Positions 24,782 to 33,182 of a stretch of DNA of 64,000 nucleotides are shown here, in pieces. Every line of letters begins with the position of its first letter. Position 1 is the first letter of the stretch. A program made the position numbers and the translations under genes. The stretch is from Billgrantia zhangzhouensis (GTDB taxonomy: Bacteria > Pseudomonadota > Gammaproteobacteria > Pseudomonadales > Halomonadaceae). Below the pieces are notes generated by a model. The model made no database searches, was not told the origin of the DNA, and was given only the letters and a program-made list of their open reading frames with translations. Location: positions 171,031 to 235,030 of the forward strand of contig NZ_JABFTT010000008.1 of the NCBI RefSeq assembly GCF_021404465.1. The letters are read 5' to 3'.

Positions 24782-25379
24782 GATTGCCGCGCAGGCGAGC
24801 TTCCAGCGAGTTGAAATCGGCCTCGGTGTCGCTGGGCCAGCCCACGCTGAGCAGGACCCCGTCGCTGACGTAGTCGACGGCTTCGATCGGAGCTCCGCGG
24901 CTTTCGAGCCAGGCGCGTGCTTCGGCTTCGCCCGCGAAGCCGACCTTGAGCCTGAGGGTGCGGCGCTCGATCACTTCCCGCTGAGGCAGGCCGTCGAGTG
25001 CCTTGGCCACGGCTTGGGCGTAGGCGCGGACCAAACCGCCGGTGCCCAGCTTGGTGCCGCCGAAGTAGCGTGTCACCACGCAGCCGACCTGCCCCAGTCC
25101 GGTGCCCTCGAGCACCTGGAACATGGGGCGGCCTGCGGTGCCGCCGGGTTCACCGTCGTCGGAAAAGCCGATGGCGTTCTGCTCGCCGGGCGGGCCGGCG
25201 ATATAGGCACTGCAGTGGTGGCTGGCATTGGGATGGGCGCGGCGGGCCTCGGCCAGCAGGGCGTCGAAGGCCCCAGCATCGGGGGCGTGACAGAGCCAGG
25301 CGATGAAGCGGCTCCTTTCCACTTCCGTCACGCTCTCGCGCCAGGTGCCCCGCGGCAGGTCGGGGACCGGATAGCGCAT
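24759..25379 (-). CDS. yigZ: YigZ/IMPACT-family protein
   Basis: A 206-residue protein of the UPF0029/IMPACT family: RSRFIAWLCHAPDAGAFDALLAEARRAHPNASHHCSAY, SDDGEPGGTAGRPM and VVTRYFGGTKLGTGGLVRAYAQA are diagnostic; a C-terminal ferredoxin-like domain follows. The family is linked to ribosome/translation stress; exact activity is unsettled. Its ATG overlaps the stop of the S24 peptidase gene (TGATG), so the two are co-translated. Confidence 0.92.
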   Translation of the reverse strand: MRYPVPDLPRGTWRESVTEVERSRFIAWLCHAPDAGAFDALLAEARRAHPNASHHCSAYIAGPPGEQNAIGFSDDGEPGGTAGRPMFQVLEGTGLGQVGCVVTRYFGGTKLGTGGLVRAYAQAVAKALDGLPQREVIERRTLRLKVGFAGEAEARAWLESRGAPIEAVDYVSDGVLLSVGWPSDTEADFNSLEARLRGNLSLVETD

Positions 25380-25858
25380 CAGTGGGTCAACTCGGGACGT
25401 TCCTGCTGACGCACCACACCCATCACCATGCCGAGGACCTGGATGTCGCTGTTCTTGAGGTAGATCGGCGCCATATTCTCGTTGGCCGGCTGCAGGCGTA
25501 CGCCGTTCTTCTCGATATAGAGCTTCTTCAACGTGACTTCCTGCTGGTTGATCAGCACCACGGCGGTCTCGCCGTTCTCGGCGCTTTCCTGGCGCTCGAT
25601 GATGATCACGTCGCCATCGAAGATGTTGCAGTCGATCATCGAATCGCCGCGCACGCGCAGGGCGTAGGTATTGCGTCGCACCATGCAGGCGGGAGCGCGG
25701 ATGGTCCCGCCGCTGGGGCAGGCTTCGATCGGCAGGCCCGCCGAGACGTCCCCGAGCAAGGGGATCTCGGTGAGATCGGTGGCCTCGACGCTGTCCCAGG
25801 AGGTGGCGATGGGCAGGTTGGGGCGTCGGTACAGATACTGTATGGAAGGTGCTGGCAT
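25379..25858 (-). CDS. LexA/UmuD-like S24 peptidase lacking a DNA-binding domain
   Basis: A 159-residue self-cleaving-type protein. IPLLGDVSAGLPIEA carries the Ala-Gly cleavage site, RVRGDSMID the catalytic Ser, and NQQEVTLKKLY the catalytic Lys, as in LexA and UmuD. The N-terminus has only about 40 residues before the cleavage site and no helix-turn-helix. So it is UmuD-sized with LexA-like sequence, and no umuC gene follows. A consensus SOS box 26 bases upstream indicates LexA control. Function: either a UmuD-type polymerase accessory protein or an antagonist/modulator of LexA-like repressors. Confidence 0.82.
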   Translation of the reverse strand: MPAPSIQYLYRRPNLPIATSWDSVEATDLTEIPLLGDVSAGLPIEACPSGGTIRAPACMVRRNTYALRVRGDSMIDCNIFDGDVIIIERQESAENGETAVVLINQQEVTLKKLYIEKNGVRLQPANENMAPIYLKNSDIQVLGMVMGVVRQQERPELTH

Positions 25859-25883
25859 TGGCGTTTCCCCCCTCTGTTCGACC

Positions 25884-25899
25884 CTGTTGAAATGTACAG
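25884..25899. promoter_or_regulatory. SOS box (LexA site) before the S24 peptidase gene
   Basis: CTGT (25884-25887), eight bases, ACAG (25896-25899): an exact CTGT-N8-ACAG LexA consensus, 26 bases upstream of the start codon. Confidence 0.75.
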
Positions 25900-26056
25900 G
25901 TGTCTTGTATCATACCAAGCGTTCGGCGAGTGGCAAGTTTTGCCGATGTATCGTTGTCTTGATCTGAAGCAAGGGCGGCGCCGTGCCGCACCTGGTTCGC
26001 TAGCGGCTAAACGCCAATCCGTGTAGCATCTCCGGCGAATTTCCCTTTCCTGGAGA

Positions 26057-26707
26057 GTGCCGTTGAGCCTGCGTCTGCAAGCGCGAAATCTGGCCTGCGA
26101 ACGTGACGACCGCTGGCTGTTCCGGGGCCTGGACCTGGATATCCGCGCGGGCGAGATCGTTCGTGTGGAAGGGCCCAACGGCAGCGGCAAGACCACTCTG
26201 CTGAAGATCCTCTCCGGACAGTTGGCCGATTACGAGGGTGAGCTGTCCTGGGGCGGGCGGCCGATGCGCGAGGCGCGTGAGTCTTTCCTTGCGAACCTGC
26301 TCTACCTGGGACACTCGCCGGGCGTCAAGGCGGCTCTCACGCCGCTGGAAAACCTGGCCTGGTACCAGGCATTGGCCGGTCAGCCGGGAGGCGAAGCGGC
26401 ACGCTTCGCGGCGCTGGAAGAGGTTGGGCTGGCTGGTTTCGAGGACGTTCCGGCGGCACAGCTCTCCGCCGGCCAGCAGCGCCGCGTGGCACTGGCGAGG
26501 CTGGCGCTCACGCCGCGGCTGCTGTGGGTGCTCGACGAGCCTTTTACCGCCATCGACCGTGATGGTGTCGCGGCGCTGGAGCAGCGCCTGGTCGGGCATG
26601 CCCGCGCAGGCGGCGGCGTGCTGGTCACCACCCACCACGGGTTGACGCCGTGCGCCGAACTGCGCCGTATCCGTCTGGGTGGAGGAGCGCACGATGGCGG
26701 CATCTGA
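26057..26707 (+). CDS. ccmA: Heme exporter ATP-binding protein CcmA
   Basis: ATPase of the CcmABCDE heme-handling complex for cytochrome c maturation. 216 residues: Walker A GPNGSGKTTLLK, signature LSAGQQRRVALARL, Walker B LLWVLDEPF and the H-loop in VTTHHG. The start is a GTG at 26057 with GGAG just upstream. It overlaps ccmB by 14 bases. First gene of a complete ccmABCDEFGHI operon. Confidence 0.95.
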   Translation: MPLSLRLQARNLACERDDRWLFRGLDLDIRAGEIVRVEGPNGSGKTTLLKILSGQLADYEGELSWGGRPMREARESFLANLLYLGHSPGVKAALTPLENLAWYQALAGQPGGEAARFAALEEVGLAGFEDVPAAQLSAGQQRRVALARLALTPRLLWVLDEPFTAIDRDGVAALEQRLVGHARAGGGVLVTTHHGLTPCAELRRIRLGGGAHDGGI

Positions 26708-27431
26708 AGGGGCCTTGCCGAAGGAGGTGGCGGTGGTTCATGAGGAACCTCGCGGCGGCCTCGCTGTCGCAGTGTGGGCAACGTTGAAGCGGGACCTGGT
26801 ATTGCTGCTGCGGCGGCGTAGCGAAGTACTGAACCCCCTGGTGTTCTTCGCTATCGTCATTACCCTGTTTCCCATCGGCATTTCTCCCGACCCGGCGCTG
26901 CTGGCGGCCATTGCGCCCGGCCTGCTGTGGGTGGCGGCCCTGCTCGCCGCCCTGTTGTCGTTGGATAGCCTGTTTCGAGCCGACTACGACGACGGCTCGC
27001 TGGAACAGTTACTGCTGACACCCCAGCCGCTGGCGCTGCTGGCTCTGGCCAAGGTGGCCGTGCACTGGCTGCTGACCGGCTTGCCGTTGGCACTGATGGC
27101 GCCCGTGCTCGGGATCATGCTGGCGCTGCCGGCGGGCAGCTATCTGGTGTTGGCTGTTTCACTGGCACTGGGCAGTGCCAGTCTCAGTCTGATCGGTGCC
27201 ATCGGAGCGGCGCTGACGGTGGGGCTCGCTCGCGGTGGCGTGCTGCTGTCGCTGCTGGTGCTTCCCCTTTACATCCCAGTGCTGATTTTCGGCGCCGGAG
27301 CCGTCCAGGCGGCCATTTTCGGCGATGGCGTGCTGGCGCATCTGGCGATCCTCGGCGCGCTGCTGGCGCTGGCGCTGATCCTTGCGCCGCTGGCGATCGC
27401 GGCATCGCTGCGCATCAGTATCAACGGTTGA
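26694..27431 (+). CDS. ccmB: Heme exporter membrane protein CcmB
   Basis: A 245-residue inner-membrane protein with six transmembrane segments: LKRDLVLLLRRRSEVLNPLVFF, the DYDDGSLEQLLLTPQPLALL region and a hydrophobic C-terminal half match CcmB. The ATG at 26694 is inside ccmA; an earlier ATG at 26679 is less likely. N-terminal extension of about 20 residues relative to E. coli. Confidence 0.94.
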   Translation: MAASEGALPKEVAVVHEEPRGGLAVAVWATLKRDLVLLLRRRSEVLNPLVFFAIVITLFPIGISPDPALLAAIAPGLLWVAALLAALLSLDSLFRADYDDGSLEQLLLTPQPLALLALAKVAVHWLLTGLPLALMAPVLGIMLALPAGSYLVLAVSLALGSASLSLIGAIGAALTVGLARGGVLLSLLVLPLYIPVLIFGAGAVQAAIFGDGVLAHLAILGALLALALILAPLAIAASLRISING

Positions 27432-27445
27432 GAGGTTGACGAGGC

Positions 27446-28186
27446 ATGTGGGCCTTCATTAACAAGTTGCGTTCCCCCAAATGGTTCTACACCCTCAGTG
27501 CCCGCCTGCAGCCATGGTTCTGGGCAGCGGCACTGATCCTGATCGTGACCGGTACCATCTGGGGGTTGGCCTTCGCTCCGGCCGACTACCAGCAGGGCGA
27601 CAGTTTCCGCATCATCTACGTACACGTGCCGGCGGCCTTCCTGGCCCAGTCGATCTTCGTCTCCCTGGCGGTAACGGGGCTGGTGTTCATGGTCTGGAAG
27701 ATCAAGATCGCCGACATGGCCGCCACCGTGATGGCCCCGTTGGGCGCCGCCATGACCTTCATCGCTCTGTTCTCCGGCGCGGTGTGGGGCGTGCCCACCT
27801 GGGGCACCTGGTGGATGTGGGACGCCCGCCTCACCTCGATGCTGATCCTGTTGTTCCTTTACCTTGGGGTGATCGCCCTGCGCGGCGCCTTCGCCAGCCG
27901 CGACAGCGCCTCCCGCGCCGCCTCGGTGCTGGCCATGGTGGGCGTGATCAACATCCCGATCATCAAGTACTCGGTGGACTGGTGGTACACGCTGCACCAG
28001 CCCGCCACCTTCACCATCACCGGGCGTGCCGCCATGCCGGCGGAGATGTGGCTGCCGCTGTTGATCATGGTGCTCGGTTTCTACAGCTTTTTCATCGCCT
28101 TGACCCTGATGCGCACGCGCAGCGAGATTCTGCGCCGTGAATCCAACAAGCGCTGGGTGCGTGAGCTGGCCGAGGAGGCGCACTGA
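27446..28186 (+). CDS. ccmC: Heme-handling protein CcmC
   Basis: A 246-residue membrane protein with six helices and the tryptophan-rich motif [18 protein letters not shown], plus conserved heme-ligand histidines in YVHVPAAF and TLHQPATF. It loads heme onto CcmE. It ends in TGATG overlap with ccmD. Confidence 0.96.
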   Translation: MWAFINKLRSPKWFYTLSARLQPWFWAAALILIVTGTIWGLAFAPADYQQGDSFRIIYVHVPAAFLAQSIFVSLAVTGLVFMVWKIKIADMAATVMAPLGAAMTFIALFSGAVWGVPTWGTWWMWDARLTSMLILLFLYLGVIALRGAFASRDSASRAASVLAMVGVINIPIIKYSVDWWYTLHQPATFTITGRAAMPAEMWLPLLIMVLGFYSFFIALTLMRTRSEILRRESNKRWVRELAEEAH

Positions 28187-28425
28187 TGGCATTCGATACC
28201 TTTCAAGAGCTGCTCGCCATGGGCGGGCATGCGCCCTACGTCTGGTCGGCCTGGGGTCTGACGCTGGCGCTGCTGCTGGGCAGCGTGCTCCACGCTCGCG
28301 CCGAGCGCCGCCAGCTGCTGCGCCAGTTGCAACGCCGCGTGCGCCGCGAAGCCCGCCAGGCCGGGCGCAGCGCCGAGACGCAACCGATTCAAACTAGCAG
28401 GGGTGGAAGCATCAATGACACCTAA
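28186..28425 (+). CDS. ccmD: Small heme-exporter protein CcmD
   Basis: A 79-residue protein with one transmembrane helix (YVWSAWGLTLALLLGSVL, with the YVW-AY-type CcmD start), then an arginine-rich cytoplasmic tail. It helps release holo-CcmE from CcmAB-C. It overlaps ccmC by one base and ccmE by eleven. Confidence 0.9.
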   Translation: MAFDTFQELLAMGGHAPYVWSAWGLTLALLLGSVLHARAERRQLLRQLQRRVRREARQAGRSAETQPIQTSRGGSINDT

Positions 28426-28927
28426 ACGGAAACAGAAGCTGTTCATGGCCCTTGGCCTGGTGTCACTCGCGGCGATCGCCGTGGGGCTGACGCTCTACGC
28501 GCTACGGGCCAACATCAACCTGTTCTTCAGCCCGATCCAGATCGTCGCCGGTGATGCGCCCTTCGAGCGCCAACTGCGCGCCGGCGGCATGGTCAAGGAG
28601 GGCAGCGTGGTGCGTAACCCCGACAGTCTCGACGTCGAGTTCACCGTGACCGACTACGTGGAGGACGTACGCGTTCACTACAGCGGCATCCTGCCCGACC
28701 TGTTCCGCGAAGGGCAGGGCGTGGTGGTGGTCGGCCAGCTGCAGCGCGGCGGTTGGATCAAGGCCGACCAGGTCCTGGCCCGCCACGACGAGAACTACAT
28801 GCCGCCTGAAGTGGCCGAGGCGCTGGAGGCGGCCGGTTACTCACCCGCCGACTTCCAGGCCAAGGCTGCCAAGGTGGCCGAGCGTATCGAAGAGCGCGAG
28901 GAACAAGAAGGCGCGAGCCAGTACTGA
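28415..28927 (+). CDS. ccmE: Heme chaperone CcmE
   Basis: A 170-residue periplasmic, membrane-anchored heme chaperone. N-terminal anchor (LFMALGLVSLAAIAVGLTLYAL), an OB-fold core with RAGGMVKEGSVVR and the heme-binding His in DQVLARHDENYMPPEV at about residue 126 (HDENY motif intact). The ATG at 28415 is preferred to 28403 by homology. Confidence 0.95.
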   Translation: MTPKRKQKLFMALGLVSLAAIAVGLTLYALRANINLFFSPIQIVAGDAPFERQLRAGGMVKEGSVVRNPDSLDVEFTVTDYVEDVRVHYSGILPDLFREGQGVVVVGQLQRGGWIKADQVLARHDENYMPPEVAEALEAAGYSPADFQAKAAKVAERIEEREEQEGASQY

Positions 28928-28939
28928 GCCGGAGTTTCC

Positions 28940-30964
28940 ATGCAGATCCAGATGATTCCCGAAATCGGCCATTTCGCCCTCGTCATCGCGCTGCTGTTCG
29001 CCGCGGTGCAGGCGGCGGTACCGCTGGCCGGTGCCACTTTGCGCCGACCGCTGTGGATGGCCTATGCGCGGCCCATGGCGGCTGGCCAGTTCCTGTTCGT
29101 CGCGATCGCCTATGCGGCACTGACGACCAGCTACATGCTGGATGACTTCAGCGTCGTCAACGTGGCCAACAACTCCAACTCGATGCTGCCCTGGTACTAC
29201 AAGTTCAGCGCGGTATGGGGCAACCATGAAGGCTCGGTGCTGCTGTGGAGTCTGATGCTGGCCGGCTGGGGCTACTTCGCCGTGCGCTACTCCCGCGAGT
29301 TGCCGCGGGACATGGTCTCTCGAGTCATGAGCGTGCTGGGCATGGTGAGCGTCGGCTTCCTGCTGTTCATCCTGGCTACCTCCAATCCCTTCGAGCGTAT
29401 TCTGCCCAACGTGCCGCAGGACGGCGCCGACCTCAACCCGCTACTTCAGGACATCGGCCTGATCCTGCACCCACCGATGCTTTACATGGGCTATGTGGGC
29501 TTCTCGGTGGTCTTCGCCTTCGCCATTGCCGCACTGATCGGCGGCCGCCTGGATGCCGCCTGGGCGCGCTGGGCGCGGCCCTGGACCAATCTGGCCTGGG
29601 CCTTTTTGACCATCGGCATCGCGCTGGGCAGTTGGTGGGCATACTACGAGCTGGGCTGGGGAGGTTGGTGGTTCTGGGATCCGGTCGAGAATGCCTCGCT
29701 GTTACCGTGGCTGACCGGCACCGCCCTGATGCACTCGCTGGCGGTGACCGAGAAGCGCGGCTCGTTCAAGAGCTGGACCCTGCTGCTGGCGATCACCACC
29801 TTCTCGCTGTCGCTGCTGGGTACCTTCCTGGTGCGCTCCGGCGTGCTGACCTCGGTGCACGCCTTCGCCAACGACCCTTCGCGTGGTTTCTTCATTCTGA
29901 TGCTGCTGGGCATCACCGTGGGCCTGTCGCTGCTGGTATTCGCCCTGCGCGCGCCTCGTGTCAGCCACAAGGTGAGCTTCGGCTGGCTGTCGCGCGACGC
30001 GCTGCTGCTGATCAACAACATCCTGTTGGTGATCATGACCGTCACCGTGCTGATGGGCACCGTCTATCCACTGCTGCTCGATGCCCTCGACCTGGGCAAG
30101 ATCAGCGTGGGCCCGCCCTACTTCAATGCCCTGTTCGTGCCGCTGACCCTGATCATGTGCATCTTCATGGGCCTGGGGCCGGTGGCGCGCTGGAAGGACA
30201 CTAGCAGCAGGCTGCTGATCCAGCGCCTGTGGCTCGCCGCCGTCGCCGCGCTGGTGCTCGGTATGGCGCTGCCGCTGATCTTCGCCGAGCGCTGGAGCGT
30301 GCCGGTGGCGCTGGGCCTGGTCGCCGCACTGTGGATCGTGCTGCCGATGCTGCGCGACCTCGTCGACAAGACCCGTCATGCCAGTTCCGTGGGCGCGGGG
30401 CTCAAGAAGCTCTCGCTGGCCTACTGGGGCATGCAGCTAGGCCACCTGGGCGTAGCGGTGACCATCATCGGCGTGGCCGTGGTGTCGAACTACAACATCG
30501 AGCGCAACGTGCGCATGTCGGTCGGCGATAGCGTCAGCGTGGCCGGTTACACCTTCACCATGCAGGAGCTGACCAGCCGCCGCGGCCCCAACTTCCTCGC
30601 CGACCGGGCAGTGATCGAAGTGCAGCGCAACGGTAGCCGGCGCAGTTTCACCATGAACCCGGAGAAGCGGCTCTACATCGCCCGCGGCATGCCCATGACC
30701 CAGGTGGCACTGCGTCCGGGGCTCTTCCGTGACCTCTACGTGGCCATGGGCGAAGACCTCGGCGACAACAGCTGGGCCATGCGCGTGCAGTACAAGCCCT
30801 TTGTGCGCTGGCTGTGGCTGGGTGGCCTGCTGATGGCCGCCGGCGGCGTGCTGGCCGTGGCCGACAAGCGCTACCGGCGCCTGGCCACCGCGCCCGACCC
30901 GGAAGACGTGGCCGCCGCCGCGAATGGCAAGGCGGATGGCAAACCGCGGGAGGCCACGGCATGA
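28940..30964 (+). CDS. ccmF: Cytochrome c heme lyase subunit CcmF
   Basis: A 674-residue polytopic membrane protein that joins heme to apocytochrome with CcmH/I. Motifs: GNHEGSVLLWSLML, LHPPMLYMGYVGFSV, WAYYELGWGGWWFWDPVENAS (WWD domain), and a large C-terminal periplasmic part. Length and order are typical; it overlaps ccmG by four bases. Confidence 0.97.
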   Translation: MQIQMIPEIGHFALVIALLFAAVQAAVPLAGATLRRPLWMAYARPMAAGQFLFVAIAYAALTTSYMLDDFSVVNVANNSNSMLPWYYKFSAVWGNHEGSVLLWSLMLAGWGYFAVRYSRELPRDMVSRVMSVLGMVSVGFLLFILATSNPFERILPNVPQDGADLNPLLQDIGLILHPPMLYMGYVGFSVVFAFAIAALIGGRLDAAWARWARPWTNLAWAFLTIGIALGSWWAYYELGWGGWWFWDPVENASLLPWLTGTALMHSLAVTEKRGSFKSWTLLLAITTFSLSLLGTFLVRSGVLTSVHAFANDPSRGFFILMLLGITVGLSLLVFALRAPRVSHKVSFGWLSRDALLLINNILLVIMTVTVLMGTVYPLLLDALDLGKISVGPPYFNALFVPLTLIMCIFMGLGPVARWKDTSSRLLIQRLWLAAVAALVLGMALPLIFAERWSVPVALGLVAALWIVLPMLRDLVDKTRHASSVGAGLKKLSLAYWGMQLGHLGVAVTIIGVAVVSNYNIERNVRMSVGDSVSVAGYTFTMQELTSRRGPNFLADRAVIEVQRNGSRRSFTMNPEKRLYIARGMPMTQVALRPGLFRDLYVAMGEDLGDNSWAMRVQYKPFVRWLWLGGLLMAAGGVLAVADKRYRRLATAPDPEDVAAAANGKADGKPREATA

Positions 30965-31491
30965 CCCGTCGCTTGTTGCTGCTGCTGCCGCTGCTCGGCT
31001 TCCTGGGGCTGTCGCTGTTCCTGTATCAGGGCCTGTCGCTGAATCCCTTTCATCGCGATTCGGCGCTGATGGCGCGCGACTTTCCCGAATTCGACATGGT
31101 CACCCTGGAAGATCCCGAGCGGCGCGTCGACCGCTCGCTGCTGGCCAATGGCGAGGTCACCCTGGTCAACGTCTGGGGCGAGTGGTGCCCGGAGTGCAAG
31201 CGCGAGATGCCGCAGTTGCTCGACCTGGCCGAACGCGGCATCCGCCTGGTGGGCATCAGCTACAAGGATACCCGCGAGAAGGGGCTCGGCTTCCTGGAGG
31301 ACTTCGGCAACCCCTTCGAGATCAACATTTTCGACCCGGACGGCGAGCTGGCCTTCGAGCTGGGCGTCTACGGTGCGCCGGAAACCTTCCTGGTCGATCG
31401 CGAGGGCATCATCCGCTATCACCACACCGGCTATATCTCGGCCAGTGACGTTCGTGAACACATCCTGCCGGAGGTGCAGAAATGGCAGTGA
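30961..31491 (+). CDS. ccmG: Thiol:disulfide interchange protein CcmG/DsbE
   Basis: A 176-residue membrane-anchored thioredoxin-like protein that reduces apocytochrome c. N-terminal anchor (LLLLLPLLGFLGLSLFLY), FPEFDMVTLEDPER, redox motif WGEWCPECKREMP (CPEC; E. coli has CPTC) and cis-Pro region YGAPETFLVD. It starts inside the end of ccmF and overlaps ccmH. Confidence 0.95.
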   Translation: MTRRLLLLLPLLGFLGLSLFLYQGLSLNPFHRDSALMARDFPEFDMVTLEDPERRVDRSLLANGEVTLVNVWGEWCPECKREMPQLLDLAERGIRLVGISYKDTREKGLGFLEDFGNPFEINIFDPDGELAFELGVYGAPETFLVDREGIIRYHHTGYISASDVREHILPEVQKWQ

Positions 31492-31955
31492 TTCGATTGG
31501 CCCTCATCGGCGTGCTGACGCTGCTGATGGCGGGTACTCTTCAGGCTGGCGCCATCGAGGTGCGTGAATTCGACGATCCGGTGCTGGAGCAGCGCTACCG
31601 CAGCCTGACGGCCTCGCTGCGTTGCCCCACCTGCGAGAACCAGGCCATCAACGACTCCAATGCCCCGGTCTCCGGCGACATGCGCGACCGGGTCTACCTG
31701 CTGTTGCAGGATGGCCGCTCCGACATGGAGATCCGCGACCACATGGTGCAACGCTTCGGCGACTACGTACTCTATAACCCACGCCTGGAAGGCCGCACCT
31801 TCCTGCTCTGGGGGCTGCCCGCCGGGCTGGTGGTGGCGGGCGGCGTCCTGGTCGCCCTGGTGGTACGCGCACGGCGCAACGCCTCGGCTCGTGAGCTGAG
31901 CGCCGAGGAGCGCGCCCGACTCGAGGTCCTGATCAACCGCGGGAGGCCCGAATGA
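31482..31955 (+). CDS. ccmH: Cytochrome c maturation protein CcmH (thioreductase part)
   Basis: A 157-residue protein with signal peptide (LALIGVLTLLMAGTLQAG), the LRCPTCENQAINDSNAP redox motif (R-C-x2-C), a three-helix bundle and a C-terminal transmembrane helix. It is the short CcmH form; the TPR part is encoded separately by ccmI. Confidence 0.95.
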   Translation: MAVIRLALIGVLTLLMAGTLQAGAIEVREFDDPVLEQRYRSLTASLRCPTCENQAINDSNAPVSGDMRDRVYLLLQDGRSDMEIRDHMVQRFGDYVLYNPRLEGRTFLLWGLPAGLVVAGGVLVALVVRARRNASARELSAEERARLEVLINRGRPE

Positions 31956-33178
31956 TCCAGCTATGGCTTGCCTTTGCCCTCCTGCTGTTGCCTGCCCTGT
32001 GGCTGCTGGTGGCACCGCTGCGCCGGGCGCGTCTGGTATACGAGGCCCAGCGCGACTTCGAAGCCAACGACAAGTCCGCCGAGCAGAACGTGGCGATCTA
32101 CCAGCGCCGCTTGGCATCACTGCAGGCCGCGCTGGAGCGGGGCGACATCGACGAGGCGCGTTTTGCCGAAGATCGCCTCGAACTCGACCGCAGCCTGCTT
32201 GAGGATACCGAGGGACTCAAGCGCCATGCGCTGCATTCGCCGGCCGCCGGTCGCCTCATGGTGCCCATCGTGGCCCTGGCGGTGGTGGTCGGTGCCGTGC
32301 TCTGGTACCAGCAGCAGGGCGCCGAGGGCGATCTCGCCCTGTTCGACGTCTACCAGCAGAGCGAGTCGCTGCCGGACCTGATGCAGCGGCTCGAGCAGCA
32401 GGCCGAGAGCCAGCCGGGCAACCCCAACGTGTGGGCTTCGCTGTTTCCCCTCTACCGCGACTCGGGCCAGGGCGAGGCGGCCTTGAACGCCCTGGAGCAA
32501 CTGATCGCCATTGAGGGGCGTATCCCCTCGCTGTTGGCACAGAAGGCCCAACTCAAGTTCTTCATGGCCGACCGCACCCTCACCGACGAGGTGCAGGCGC
32601 TGATCGACGAGACCCTAGAGCGCGACTCCCGCGAGCCCACCATCTTCGGCATGCTGGGCGTGCACGCCTTTGACCGGGGCGACTACGAGCAGGCCATCGA
32701 CCACTGGCGGCGGGCCATCGCCGGCATGCCCGAGTCCGGCTCCTCGCGCGCCCTGCGCGAAGGCATCCAGGTAGCCCAGCAGCGCCTCGGGGTAGCATCC
32801 GGCGTGCAGGAAGCGCTGCCCCAGGGCCCCGGCATTCACGTCAGCGTTCGCCTGGCCGAGGAACTCCAGGGGCTGCTCGACGACGATACCCGCGTGTTCA
32901 TCGTCGCCCGCGACATGGAGGGCGAGCTGCCGCCGCTGGCGGTGGCCGGCGTAACCCTCGGTGACTTGCCAGCCACCCTGGTGCTCGACGACCGCCACGC
33001 CATGTCCGATGCGGCGAGCCTGTCCCAGACCAACGAGGTGCGCCTGATCGTCCGTGTGACCAAGAGTGGCGGCGCTACGCCCGAGACCGGCGACATGTTC
33101 GGCGACCTGGAGGGCGTGCCGGTAGGCGACGTTGAAGGAGATCCCGTGGAGGTCGTGATCGACCGTGTCATAGAATAG
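31952..33178 (+). CDS. ccmI: Cytochrome c maturation protein CcmI (TPR apocytochrome chaperone)
   Basis: A 408-residue protein with two N-terminal transmembrane helices (LWLAFALLLLPALWLLVAPL; MVPIVALAVVVGAVLWY) flanking a coiled-coil loop. TPR repeats (about residues 140-270, e.g. NPNVWASLFPLYRDSGQGEAALNALEQL) and a C-terminal beta-rich domain complete it. Last gene of the ccm operon; smc starts four bases after its stop, so read-through into smc is possible. Confidence 0.92.
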   Translation: MIQLWLAFALLLLPALWLLVAPLRRARLVYEAQRDFEANDKSAEQNVAIYQRRLASLQAALERGDIDEARFAEDRLELDRSLLEDTEGLKRHALHSPAAGRLMVPIVALAVVVGAVLWYQQQGAEGDLALFDVYQQSESLPDLMQRLEQQAESQPGNPNVWASLFPLYRDSGQGEAALNALEQLIAIEGRIPSLLAQKAQLKFFMADRTLTDEVQALIDETLERDSREPTIFGMLGVHAFDRGDYEQAIDHWRRAIAGMPESGSSRALREGIQVAQQRLGVASGVQEALPQGPGIHVSVRLAEELQGLLDDDTRVFIVARDMEGELPPLAVAGVTLGDLPATLVLDDRHAMSDAASLSQTNEVRLIVRVTKSGGATPETGDMFGDLEGVPVGDVEGDPVEVVIDRVIE

Positions 33179-33182
33179 CGGG

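Noticed and set aside
24759..25991. A 410-codon frame extending yigZ far upstream
   Set aside because: The extra N-terminal part overlaps the S24 peptidase gene in another frame; yigZ family length and the TGATG junction set the start at 25379.
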